Below the pieces are notes generated by a model, which was given only the letters and a program-made list of their open reading frames with translations, was not told the origin of the DNA and made no database searches. The position numbers were made by a program, and so were the translations under genes. Shown in pieces: positions 1 to 12,300 of a stretch of DNA of 30,074 nt; the first letter of the stretch is position 1, and every line of letters begins with the position of its first letter. Origin of the DNA: Mnemiopsis leidyi (Eukaryota > Ctenophora > Tentaculata > Lobata > Bolinopsidae). The DNA lies in contig JH153314.1 in NCBI GenBank assembly GCA_000226015.1, positions 143,595 through 173,668 of the forward strand. Reading direction: 5' to 3'.

Positions 1-187
<187 letters not shown>

Positions 188-727
188 CAACATATATTAC
201 AGTACAAAGTCACGTGATTACACTGAAGACTTTACAAAACATTTGCTGTCTACACTGAACTGTGTACTGAAATTGTCACGCTCACGATTATAGGCGTGAC
301 TTATACATATGTTAACATCTGCTGTCTGCATAGAACTTTCAATAGCATGCAATTATATCAATTAACGTCGTTAAAGTATGGTACACTCTATAAATGTACA
401 CTGTATAAATAGTGTTTTAATACTTTCAACACTACTTATATACAAATAATTTGAGGCTCTAATGATGTAATTAAACGAAGATTTCAAGCCTTAATTATCT
501 GTGCGTTTCTCTTCTGACCACCAACATCATCTATAAATACGTTATAAGTGTTAAATAATATCCATTGAATAAGTACGTACATGTGTGGGAGATCAATTAA
601 CGTATGATTGTCATGCTATAATTATAAAAATCAGGGTAGGTTATATCCGATATTCAAATGTTACGCCAGTTAGTAGTTAGTGTAGTCTTTACGTGACACA
701 TCTGTAACTGACTTCAGTTATCTATAC

Positions 728-893
728 TGTAGCTAGTCAGTAGACTGACAGATAAATCCACATTTTTATTGACCTCAACAATCTGTCCTGTTGCTAGTCA
801 GTAGACTGACAGATAAATCCACATTTTTATTGACCTCAACAATCTGTCCTGTAGCTAGTCAGTAGACTGACAGATAAATCCACATTTTCACTG
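728..893. repeat. 61-bp tandem repeat, about 2.7 copies
   Basis: The phrase GCTAGTCAGTAGACTGACAG starts at 732, 793 and 854, an exact 61-bp period. The units also share ATAAATCCACATTTT and are nearly identical, so the duplication is recent. Confidence 0.95.
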
Positions 894-1526
894 ACGATTT
901 GCTTATCAGTCCAGTATCTAGCTCGATAGTTATATGAAATTGTCGAGGTGTGTGTATATGTGCGACAAGTAAAGCCGGGCCGGATATTGGAGGAGAAGAA
1001 CAAAAGAAATAAGTATTTATGAAGGAGTATTCACAGCCAGGCAAGGCAACATGACACGCCCTTATTTGAAAAGTTTGTCCAATCAAATTTTAGAACACAG
1101 GAAAGCTATAGAATGGGAGTTATGTTTTCATATCTAAGATTGAAGATAAAAGATAGAATACGTAGTTGAAATAAAGCATGTTAGTCTTGCAGTGAGCGTT
1201 ACAACTATTGGATTTCAATGGCCAACTGCTAGGATTGGTTTATTTTGACAGATATCATTATCCTTCAGATTGACAGTTGACTGTACTGCTGTAAAGTTGA
1301 TCTGATATTTTACAAAGTTAAACTGAACTTTTGGAGAATAATCATGTTCCTGTAATCTCCCTCCCAGCCCTTTACTTGGCGATAGAATTTGCAACCTAAA
1401 TCAGATTGAGTTTTGCTTGATTGCATGAAAGGGTTGCAATCCTCAATATCATTAAATCGGGAAAAGTAACTTTCCAGGGACTTGCAAATCTTCGAACACA
1501 TTCGATGAAGTAAAACTTTTTAGGTC

Positions 1527-1615
1527 CTTGGGAAAAGTTGGTTTTGGAAAAGTTGGTTTGGAAAAGTTGACTTTGGAAAAGTTGGTTTGGGAGAAGTTAG
1601 CTTGTTGGGAAAAAG
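1527..1615. repeat. Minisatellite, unit about 15 bp (TTGGAAAAGTTGGTT)
   Basis: Five or more degenerate copies of GGAAAAGTTGG lie in a row. On the minus strand this gives a short frame with repeated NFSK/TFPK units, a translation artefact of the repeat. Confidence 0.85.
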
Positions 1616-1913
1616 TTTCGTTGACATAATGTAAACACTGTAACTGCATCATTCGCCATTTACTGAACTATGTATAGCGGCTCTTTATCTCTCACTAGAA
1701 TAACTTATCTTTAGTCTTGGATTCTTGTAACGAATCATAAAGGACTAACTACTTACTGCTAACTACACTCCCCATAGTAAAGCTGTGTTACACATTGAAC
1801 TTCAAGAATTCAGGAATAGAAACCGTTAATCATGTAGTTACAAGACACTTTGAATAAGTCATCAGTTATAAGTCAACATATCGTGATAGTGTGACCATGT
1901 ATATATGGCCACA

Positions 1914-2026
1914 CTAATAGTACAATACTTGAGTAGTTGTAAGCCTATGATATATGATGATAGCCGAATTTAACATAATTAATTTCGGCTATCATAGGCT
2001 TACCTCTACTCAAGTATTACTATTGG
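1914..2026. repeat. Large imperfect inverted repeat
   Basis: The left arm contains ATACTTGAGTAG and AAGCCTATGAT and ends in GATAGCCGAATT. The right arm is its reverse complement, with AATTTCGGCTATC, ATAGGCTTAC and CTACTCAAGTATT. The arms are about 50 bp with small mismatches and one short insertion, around a loop of roughly 10 nt. It resembles a foldback element or small MITE. I see no target-site duplication. Confidence 0.85.
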
Positions 2027-3454
2027 CAAGTTTCAAAAAATCGGCATATTTAAAACAACGATCCTAAATTGTAACCTTATAGCCTACTCCTTAGTTGCTG
2101 CTGCGATCTCAATATCATATCGTGATTACAGCAGTGAGTAGATACACACTTATTACACAGCAGCTCTATCATTTCTGGATAAAACTGCTCTCTTGGGAAT
2201 TTGACAAATAGTATTGTTGACAGCAGAGCTGGTTGAAGCAGATTCTCGCGGTGGGATTACGACGTGTCGTAAGTGTATCCTAACACAGCAGTGTAATATA
2301 AATGTTTGTTTTGCTCAGAATGTTTAATAAAGGTGTCAGGTCTCGTTCGGGCGAAAATTATGATCCTGATCAATCGCAGGATCCCAGGACTCTTCGACGT
2401 TGAGATCCCTTAACCCTTTAAAAGTCCCATCCGTCACACAGTTTATTGAAATGAGATTTTGTACATTTGTCTGTGGCTGACTGTTATCATATGTGATGCA
2501 ATGAGCATTTACCCAAAGAAAATAGGCGCCCGAATTTCAAAAAGGTTATTACCGAAACGGTACATTGGGCACTCCTTGAATCACTGAAACTCATTAAACT
2601 CAAGTGATAGGAAGTACATTGTCCCAAATTTGTCGTTTTATTGGCACCTGAACCCTGACTTATGGTTAAAAACGCGCTTAATGGTAAGTTCTAAAGAGTT
2701 ATTTGTCCATTGTTCGAATGTAAGAGTTTCAACACAATTAAAGTATAAGATCGATGATTTATCTAATACTGTTTTTGCTGTCGTTGCCTTATCCAAACGG
2801 AGAAGCACGAAGAATGATCTCACTCTACCATATTTGATCCTCCAGGAAACTTTTAGAATCTCCAACTCCCCCAAATTGCGCTGTAAATGACATCACTGGG
2901 TCGGTAATTTGATAAGGTCCCACTGGGATATACGTGTGTGTGTGTGAGTCTGTGTGACAGTCCAGCCATCCCTTTTTAAAATGTCGAGGGGTCAGTTGGG
3001 TGTAAAAACAATCTGAAACTACAAATAAACTGCGAATTGTGATTATTTTAGACTTTAGAGTTTATCAATTTAGGTATTGCGATTAATAAATAACTTTTTT
3101 GTACCCTTTGGTGGACCCTTTGGTGCATGTAAGCAATAGGCAATGACGATTGGATATTGAGTTAGAATCAGTTGGTCCGCTTTCCTCGTAAAACCTTTTC
3201 TGTGACAATTCTGTTTAGTACTATTAGGGTTCGTATAAGTTATAATAATGTACTTAATATTTTAAGATTCTCTGATGATATGAAGATTTGATTAAAATGT
3301 TTCAGTACAGTTGGTAAAATATATGAATTGAAATTGGCCTTTGTAAAATTAAAAACTGGAGTCCGCAGTTTGATTTGTACTTTTAAAATACCTAAATAAT
3401 AACACTCGATCTTTTGTTAACTCCCCTTTGCAGTCGAATCAGTAGTTGTACATA

Positions 3455-3522
3455 CTACATAGCATATCAGCGTACCTGACTTTACAAACTACATAGCATA
3501 TAATATCAGCGCACCTGACTTT
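3455..3522. repeat. Tandem duplication of about 30 bp
   Basis: CTACATAGCATATCAGCG...CCTGACTTT (3455-3483) recurs at 3489-3522 with a 5-nt insertion and one substitution. Confidence 0.8.
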
Positions 3523-3669
3523 GCACTGATCAGATCGGGTACTATAGATCAACACTGTACTATGTCAGTGCAGGAAATAATAACACCGTGCACTTATACA
3601 TCACACCGTGAACCATACCACAGTTTCATTTCACTTCTTCACTTTTCACCTTATAAAGGAGGGACGAAG

Positions 3670-3694
3670 ATGAACTGTACTATAAATAAAAACA
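3670..3694 (+). CDS. Possible initiator exon of the LAR gene (weak)
   Basis: An ATG opens M-N-C-T-I-N-K-N and reaches a possible donor (A|GTATAC) in phase 1, the phase needed by the candidate exon at 4153. Joined, they would give a short polar N-region followed by a hydrophobic stretch, as in a signal peptide. A TATAAA sits at 3652-3657, too close to the ATG to be its promoter if transcription starts about 30 nt downstream. Other start exons, inside or outside the window, are equally possible. Confidence 0.15.
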
Positions 3695-4152
3695 GTATAC
3701 TTTGTACACTGTATTTACATTTGAAACCTACTCTTTAATTACCTCTCTCATCTACACTGCTCTGTATATTTGATACCCAGCAATAACTGCAATGTTGGTG
3801 TGTAATTTCCTAGGAGTACCGGGTACCTGTTATAATTAACCCCTAAATCACACCTTCCATTTAAAACTGATTCTCTTGGTGCCACGTTGAGCCACAAACC
3901 TCTAACAACCTCAATGGGTATAAGGTTGAGAAGTTGATCATTAACATTAACTTTAATATTAGATAATCAATCATCATGTCGGAGCTCTATGTTTAGTCCA
4001 TTGTCTATGTAATATAAAGTTTAGTGTAAATTCTCCGGTACTAAGGAGCGGTAAGAGACACCTGCTTCTGCTGCCTGTATACACATCAGTGTCTCTGTGT
4101 CTTGCAATGATACTCGTCTTACAGTGTAGCTAATACTTCTTCTACTACTAAG

Positions 4153-4203
4153 TTGTACTATTGCTACTATATATTGCTACAGCGTCTGTAATGATTAATT
4201 TCG
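4153..4203 (+). CDS. Candidate signal-peptide exon of the LAR gene
   Basis: Between a pyrimidine-rich acceptor (ACTACTAAG, 4144-4152) and a consensus donor (G|GTAAGT, 4204) lies an open 51-nt segment. In the frame fixed by the donor it reads VLLLLYIATASVMINFG after a split first codon. That is a hydrophobic core followed by an A-T-A signal-peptidase-like site. It ends in phase 1 and so joins in frame to the first confident exon at 6114. An in-frame TAA at 4149-4151 rules out extension upstream, so the initiator Met must come from another exon. The fit of hydrophobicity, AxA motif, donor and phase is good but could be chance over 51 nt. Confidence 0.38.
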
Positions 4204-6113
4204 GTAAGTCTGGTAACAATGTTATTGGCCTTTTGGAAGAGGTCTTCGAGGTGCCAACTAAAATTGTCGGTGAGGACCAGGAATAAGTTTTCTGTGGTGT
4301 AACCATCAATTTTCTGTGATATTTAGACTTTAGATCAATAGTGTAGAAGAACTTTAAACACTTCGGTATGGTAAAAATTAATTAAACTCTAAGATCAGTG
4401 CCTAGAGTGTACTGATAGACATATCTTGTCAAATGTCATACAACATTAAGGGAATTTGATTGTTTGGGGGGCTGTGTCTGATTATCAATGAAAAGAGTAC
4501 TTCAAACTTGGCAAATTGTGACTCTCATGAAGTATTGCATAGTCCTTGTAACAAGACAATTAAAGGTTGTTATAGTCCCAAGAGTAATTAATGTAAACTT
4601 TTGCTCTGTCATTTTGCGATCAGAGGCCAGATAATTAGCCCAAACGTTTGCATAACGACTTTTGGGACGCCCCCAATGTAAATAAGAACTTGCGTTAGTA
4701 ATAATATATTTACACTGATAAAACCAATCTGTTGAGGTTGATGATCATTCGTAAAATCGTAGTGCATCCATAATAGCCGTTTATACGACAGACTTGCTTT
4801 CAACTGTAACGAATATGCAACATTCAGCCATGATTTATCTTCTGGCAAATTCAATCAAAATCATAAATCTGAGAATTCGAACGTGTTTATCAATCTGACG
4901 TCATGTTTGTTCTTAAGAAAAAATTTCTGAAAAATAAAACTAAATTTCAGTTATGCGTTAAGCAACGAAATTTGTTTACAGTTATTCGACCATAAAATGA
5001 TACATTTAGATCGGCAAAGTAATTAAAGTTTGACCCTGTGGCCAGTTATTATTCCTGTCCGTTTGTCGGCTGCAATCTGCTGCTAACAAATCAAACCACA
5101 CGGCGGGTGAATGTTGCAATATGTTAAAAACGTTTCGTCGCACGTTACACACCGAACTTAAACCGCGTTAAATTTCAACATTTTAAACTGGCCTGGGCCG
5201 TTCACAACCCACTGCGCGGCGAGAAGACTTGTTATGAATACTTAAACCGTTAGATAACAAATTATAATTCCAAGCAAGTTTACAGCGGTAGATCAACAGT
5301 CTGGTTGTTAAAACTGTTTTACCGTGACTGTGAATGTAATCTGGGTGAGGTCGTGTGTGGAATGGAGCTTCACGTACAAACATGATCACGTGACAATTTT
5401 AAATAGGTAGTCAAGCAACATGTGTCAATATTCCGCAAATATTTGAGTGAGGTTGGAGAATGGTGTTGGATTAAAGTTTGCTTGATTCTTGTTGGATAAC
5501 AAAGATAAAATCATCACCCCTCATTGCATGAGATGAGTTTTTTTGTTTTCATATCTTGGTTTCCTCAAGCCAAATGTTAACACGACGAAAGCAAAATCAA
5601 AGTTATCCGTCTCCATACATATCTGTTAAGAGATCCAAGAAAAACTCAACCGTTTAACTATTCATGGAAGCCGAAATTTCATTACAGCTCTAAAACTTAA
5701 ATTTTTATTACTCAAGATGTAATATTTACTCAAGTTGTAGTTTTTAGCGTATCAGGGAATAACTAATCTTAACTCACAGACTCGTATTTTACAAGCACCG
5801 GTTGGGGATCAGAAAATATATATTATTTGAATTTCAAAATACGCAGTAAAAATCTCCCATCCTTATCTCGTATCACTTTACTTCTTGATTAATTCTCAAA
5901 TTTGTTGGAAGTCCGGACCCGGAAAATACTTTTCTTAGCCATCAAGACTTGGCCTTTCAAACATAATCACACATATCATTAAGTTACACACAGTTATTTG
6001 TTATTAAATAATCGATTACACATAATTACACTCAGATTACACATAATAACGTGCATAATTACACTCACATAAATACACTTAATCAACCTCCCTTAGACAA
6101 CACGTGTTTTCAG
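4204..6113 (+). other. Long 5' intron or flank, no exon seen
   Basis: This would be the intron between the candidate signal exon and the first Ig exon. I found no additional exon. Bases 5990-6085 hold degenerate ATTACACATAATTACACTC repeats just upstream of the acceptor at 6113. Confidence 0.5.
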
Positions 6114-9100
6114 GACGAATGTCGGTGGACGTCATCCCAAAGAGCAGTAAACCCCTCCAAGGAACGACAAAGGAGATCCAATGCAGCGCGGGTCGTATCG
6201 ACTCCCAGTACACTTGGCTGAGAAACGGCAGGGAAATAGATAGGAATGATGACAGGTAGGGTTGTCTAATTTGTCAACTTTAACTGGAGAACTTGTATGA
6301 TAACGTCTGCAGTTACATAATCGTCAGATATAATATGATTTAAGTTAAACAGTTTTAATAAGACATCCTCATTAACCGTGAAAAATGAAATAAGTTCTTA
6401 AAACCAGATATTACTTGATGGCGATGATAGGTAATCTTTATTTTGCGTTCATGCTCAGTGGTAGACTATGGTTTGACTAGACCTACCATTTGGATGGTAC
6501 TATTTAGGGAGTAAACACCGCGCCCAATATGTTTAAACTGAAGCCGTGTATGAAGTTCTTCAAACGTTTAGTGGCGTGACTATCAAATTAGAACTCACCT
6601 GCATAAAGTGTAGTACACCAAGCTTCTTGTCAAAATGGTAGATGGAGCCACCAAAATACAAGCTCTATGTACTTGATATAAACTTTCATGTGCTACATAT
6701 ATTTCTACCTGATGACTTACCAATTGTTGAGGTTTTTAGGGTGGCTACAATTATCTCATAAGGTGAGTATTAAGAGTGACATTTCTCGTGTGGAATGGAG
6801 TTTAAATAATCTGTGAGGTGGAATTTTCCTTAACTTCTACTGAGACGTTTGCTATCACTGAAGAGTGTTTCTTTTTTCATAATGTTCTATCTTTTAATGT
6901 ATCGTGTGCTCTTAAAACAGAACTAAATGATAATTGATAATGACATAACACCAACATTTGCTACAGTTTCCTAGTGTTGAAATCGTTTAGATTTCCACAA
7001 ATTTCCATTTTCTTATGGTTTTACACTCCTCCATTTCACTGAACTGAATATCACGTGACCCTCATTGACAAGCATGATACACACTGACTATGATGACTTG
7101 GCCACTGTAATTTATTTTCAACTTTTGACGTGTAGGCACGATATGTAATACATGATAATTTCTTCTTTGATTTGTGAGCAAGTGTGTGTGTGTGTGTGTA
7201 CTCAATGCTTACAAACATGTGCCAGCGCGCTGGCTACATTCTCTTGAAGATTCTAGGGTAACTTCGCGTCGAAACAACTTTACCATTTGTGAGACATCAT
7301 GTCTTTCTTGCCAGTTTTAGAGTGATGAGGATTCTTCTTATGTAATTGTTTTAAGTTAAAACGGAAGCCGTGTTGGATCACTGCTGCATTGTTTGGATTC
7401 TTCAAATTAATTATCCTGAATCTGATGAAATTTAAAGAAGTTTTATATTCTAAGAGTTTGGTTCAATATCACACCAAACACATAAATACGATCATGTTAT
7501 TTTCCTGAAGACAAATGAGTCTACAAAACGTGTACTCAAATAAATCATGTGTACATTCACACTTACTTTCATGAAGTCTGGATAACGTACTGCTGCTAAC
7601 AGACACACAGCTCTAATGACAGCCCTCTTTTTCCTCGCGTTTAGTACGGAAACTGTATAAGTTCTAACAACTGTCATTAAAATACATTTCAGCAAGTTTA
7701 TTCGCCTGACAGCTGAAAATAGCATTCCAACAGTAACCGGTTTTACTTTTTGAGGTGGATCTTTTAGATTAACGGCTTGGAGAGCTGGGCTTTAAAAGTT
7801 AAAAGTTAAAATAAAGTAGATTCAGTTCAACAATTATAGATCTATATTATAAGGTGAAGGACCATTATTTTTTCAGTAATGCTATAATAAGCTCTAAATG
7901 CATACAGCATAATGTATGATAAGAGATATAATGGACCATTAGGTGACTCAACATAACCATATGTTCTAAGAGATAATAGAAATATGGTCTGTAAGGCAAT
8001 GTTGTAGTATTTCCGCATATTGTGCGAGCACTAAAGCTGGATCGGGGAGTGACAAAAAGTAAGGGGTTATCTCTACAGAAGGGCCTATAATACAGTAGGG
8101 CTATATACAATGTGTAAATACAATGTGTACAATCATTGTGTATTTCTACATGTAGTGTGTACACTATCTCAGTCTTCACCCTCCACTTCACCTAACCTAA
8201 TACAAACAGTAAACAGTTGGTACTGTTGTAGCACTTGATGAGAAATTTCTTTTTCTTTGAACTAGGTACTCATACAGGCATTGTCTATATAAGCATAGAT
8301 AAATGACTGGTATATTGGCTCATTGTCTTATGATATTTATTATTGTGTTACATCAAGTAAAATAAAATAACGACAATCCTAGTCCCATAACGGGAATATA
8401 TTACAATTTACATCTAGTACATCAAATAATATTGTACAATTGTTAACATTTAAATGTGACACGCTCATGACAATTACTACACAACACTGCATAATTGTTT
8501 GTTGCCCTCTGTGAAAGTAAAGGGATAGTTAGATAACATACTCCACAATATTGTGTAAGTGTCTTACTACAAGCACTGCTTGGATAAATGAATACGTAAA
8601 ACATGTGAATATATAACTTATAAAACAATGCACTGTTAACTTTCAACAATAACAAATAATTAAAAGCTCCATTTAACATGGTTTTGTGCGTTTGTTACGC
8701 TTCCATATCGATCTTTTATTCGTTTTGACGTCCATTATTTCAGATATTCGATGTTTACGGAAGGCGATAAAAGCACACTAACAATACTTAAAGTTGGAAC
8801 TAAGGATGAGGGTATGTCAGGAATTCTAACTGCAAAGTGTTTATATTTGAAATGTAGCTCGCACTTATTTAATTACGAGAGGTTTGTTTAAGTTCTGAAA
8901 TTATATATTGAATTTCAATAATTTTATAAAATAGGATTTTCTTTGCTGGACCGCACCCTGCGGAGCGATAAGTGATCGTACTTAACACTTTGAAAAACTG
9001 TACTAGGCTCGAAAAGAATTCGAATAGTTTGAGTTCTAATAAGAACAATTTTCTCATAACATTAGCTTCTGGCCCGATTAATGCTAATCAATGAGTAGAG

Positions 9101-9363
9101 CTAAGTTCTCAACAGTCACATGAACTGATGAAACTTGTAATACGCACACTTTTGTGTGAGGTTGAAAACAAACAAACCTAAAATTTCTAGATCATTCCAC
9201 CAAGAAAAAAGGCTTCCTAAACTCCATTTTGAGACTTAACAAGAATTTTGAGTGAAGCTTGAAATTCCTGACATGCAATACATTCCAGGGACATACGAGT
9301 GTCGCGCCTGGAACACGGACTATGCGGGCAACAACACGGCTACCATCATAGTACAGGATCCTG
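6114..9363 (+). other. Lar: Ig-like domain 1 (exons 6114-6255, 8744-8811, 9289-9363)
   Basis: The three exons give a complete Ig fold. EIQCSAG carries the first Cys, YTWLRNG the core Trp, and [12 protein letters not shown] the D-x-G-x-Y-x-C motif. The strand pattern STLTILKV precedes the second Cys. The Lys-rich heparan-sulfate-binding loops of vertebrate LAR Ig1 are not evident. Introns of 2.5 kb (6256-8743) and 0.5 kb separate the exons; apart from a short (TG)n run near 7183-7199 I see nothing in the long intron. Confidence 0.9.
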
Positions 9364-12300
9364 GTACGTATAGTTGCACTGTCACGTGATTGTAGGGTAG
9401 TCACGTGGTTACCGTGATTACGTTATGTTGTGTGTTCATTCTGGCTAGTAGGGCTACTGAAGTTTTTGTTAAAACGACATTCCTCGGCCACCAACTGGCG
9501 TTTTGGTCGGACCACATTTTGGCGCCTTTTGTGTCCCAAGAGAAATGGAGATTTCTTATTTTCTGTATTTCGGATTCCCACAACTCATATAGAAATAATG
9601 AGATTCCACGGTATTTATACTTGTTTTTGTAGTAAATGAGGTGATAAGAATAGCTGTGGGCCGGTCTTTGCTAAGCTACAAGTCGGCTACTTTATATTTA
9701 TTCAAGCACACGATGACGTCGCTCAATCAGCGTACTGCTCGTTGGAGCAGCAGTAGGAAATGTAGGTTGTTGGTGTTTGTCGCGACATTCCCCGCTCAAG
9801 AATATATGCATGTAATAATCTTAGATTGGCGCTCTGACGCTTTGTGTACGAGGTTGGTCTCAGAAGTTTCGGTGAAAATGGGAAATTTTGCGTAGCGCGC
9901 GGCGATGGTTTCAGAGCTTTTGTGACTCACACGTTTCGCGCGCAATTTATACGCGCGTTCGATCGATCTTAGCTTTTTTGTTATCTGTTGTTCTGGTTGA
10001 AGAGGCCATTGTTACGCCGAGTATTAGAACTTAGTACCAACACTTATTATTACCTTGGAGGATTGTATCATCGCCATAAAAAGAGTCAAAGACAATAAAA
10101 CTAAGTAGTTCGTCTTAATTTGGCGTTCCGCCACCTTGAAACAAAGATTAACAGCGTGTGTTAGGACAGTATTACATATGACTTAACCTCTCAAAATATA
10201 GCGTGCAAATTCCTCCAGACTTCATTGCTAGTTATATGCACTATTTGAAAAATGACTTAACTTCATCTAAGTTCCAATCGACTTATTCTAAAGCAGGTGT
10301 AGTTTGTTGTTTTAATTAAATCCCGATCGTTTCACATCTAACTTTCTCACACTTCAGGAAACATACCTCTAGTGGACATATCTCCGGTCAACGCCACTGT
10401 TTACATGAGTGACTCCTTCAACATAAAGTTGCGATGTTCGGTACCTGACGACCCCCGGGCCCGGTTCCTACATTGGACAAAGGACGGGAAACAGATTTAC
10501 ACGGATCATGGTAAGCTCGGTCCCTACCCTCGGGCGACTTTCAGGCTCTGTGAAGCTGTAATGTTGAGTTAGGGGCCCCTATTTAGGTTCATCGTAGCGG
10601 TTGTGTTGCTGCTTATGATTTCCATTACTGAAATACTTACAAGGCACCTCTAAGCATATTTTCCATATGCTGTAGTCCATGGTAACACGTATGTGCTATG
10701 GTTGACACTTTCGCGAGGCGCCGTAATTCTGAGATATCCAGAATATTTCTTCAACTCATAAATTAGGACAGGATGAGGTTATTCAAAATTTGAAATTTGT
10801 GACTGGTTCATGATATCTTCAACTGAGTGTGCAGTTTTGCAATTTCAATCTGTAAGGTATAAATGTTCAACTGTTAAATGTAAATTCTAACTTTTTGTCA
10901 GGTTCAAGACGGGAGTACGAACCGTCCCGGGACAAGTTGAACATTTTCGACATCCGAGTGGAAGATTCTGGAAAATACACCTGTGTAGCAACTCTTCACA
11001 ATGGTATTAGAGTAGAGGGTTCAACATGGCTTACTGTGAAACGTAAGTTTGCTTCTTTGTTGAGGGGAACCATGGGCGTTCTTTACCACGCACAGGCTTG
11101 AGCGTGAAAATTTACCTCTTTGTTAATCCTCATTCCTCACACCAACTATAAGACGATAATCTTTCTAGTTCTTACAAAGTAACTATTACACTTTGCTGTC
11201 TAGGGGATAAAATGATTTTCGATACGGAGACCTGTTACCCTCCGTGTCCCTTCAGCCCAATGGCTGACCCAAAACACACTGATCTTATCTTCATTCCTCT
11301 CTCAGCGGCTATAACCGTGCTATGTACGGAGGCTCAGTTTCTGGACGTAGGCAGCGACACAACTATATCTTGTAGTGTAAGCGGAGACACTGAACCGTCT
11401 ACTTTCTTGTACTGGTTGAAGGGATCTTCTCCCATTGATAACTCCAACAAGTACAGGTAAGGGGGTTAACGTCACACCACCGGTGGTGTCGTTGATGTCA
11501 GGGGCACCGGAACTTGTTATTGTTCAAGTCATTTTCATTTTCGTGTAAAGTGACGGTTTACTAAAACTTACTCTTGTGCATGCTTTTAAAATTTTCTTAT
11601 TCAAATTTAACTATCATGAATTCTCTGTTAATTAAGAAGTTATTAATATATATATCTTTGGGAAAGTTTCAAGGACTGTTTTCCAGGATATCGGAAGACA
11701 AGTCGAGTTTGAGGATTAACAACATTCAGGAAGAGGACGGTGGAATGTACACAGTTGTCATACAAACTACTTTAGGTTTCTCTATCTTATCTTATCTACA
11801 GTTACATACAAACTACTTTAGATTTCTCTATGTTATGTATCTAATATACATTTACATACAAACTACTTAAGGTTTTTCTATCTTATCTTATCTACAGTTA
11901 CATACAAACTACTTTAGGTTTCCCTATCTTATCTTATCTACAGTTACATGCAAACTACTTTAGATTTCTCTACCTTATTTTATCAATAGTCTTCGTTACT
12001 CGGTAGCATCGTTTCCTTGTCAATGCCAATTCTACAATGCTATTCCACATACGTTTATCATTTCAAATTTAAACCTCAAATGTGTCAGGTACAAAGCACG
12101 AAAGTTCGAGTATAACAGTGATCATGGACCCGGTCATAATTAAGTCTCCTAACTCATTGACAGTAGCTACAGGATCAGACGTTTCACTTACCTGTGTTTA
12201 CAGCGGAACTCCCAAACCTTACTTCTTCTGGAACAAGAATGACGAGGTAGCGCAGTTACTTGCTATCTTTTTCATAGTTGTTGCAGTCGGTGACATGACA

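Larger units (their letters stand above)
188..3650. other. Non-coding 5' flank, no gene seen
   Basis: I see no exon with believable splice sites and protein-like content here. Apart from the repeats listed separately, the DNA is AT-rich and unremarkable. Two overlapping short open frames on opposite strands near 2630-2890 have no recognisable domain. The promoter of the phosphatase gene could lie here or just downstream, but I cannot place it. Confidence 0.6.

Noticed and set aside
2630-2890. Overlapping open frames on both strands
   Set aside because: No recognised domain and no splice or start context; they shadow each other.
4609-4854. Minus-strand 81-codon frame
   Set aside because: Low-complexity hydrophobic mix without domain or context; length fits chance in AT-rich DNA.
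5534-5581. MSFFVFISWFPQAKC as a signal peptide
   Set aside because: It runs into TAA, and the only donor (T|GTTAAC) would create TGA on joining to 6114.
7865-8679. Minus-strand frames of 108 and 78 codons in the Ig1 intron
   Set aside because: No domain, odd composition, no splice pattern; treated as chance.
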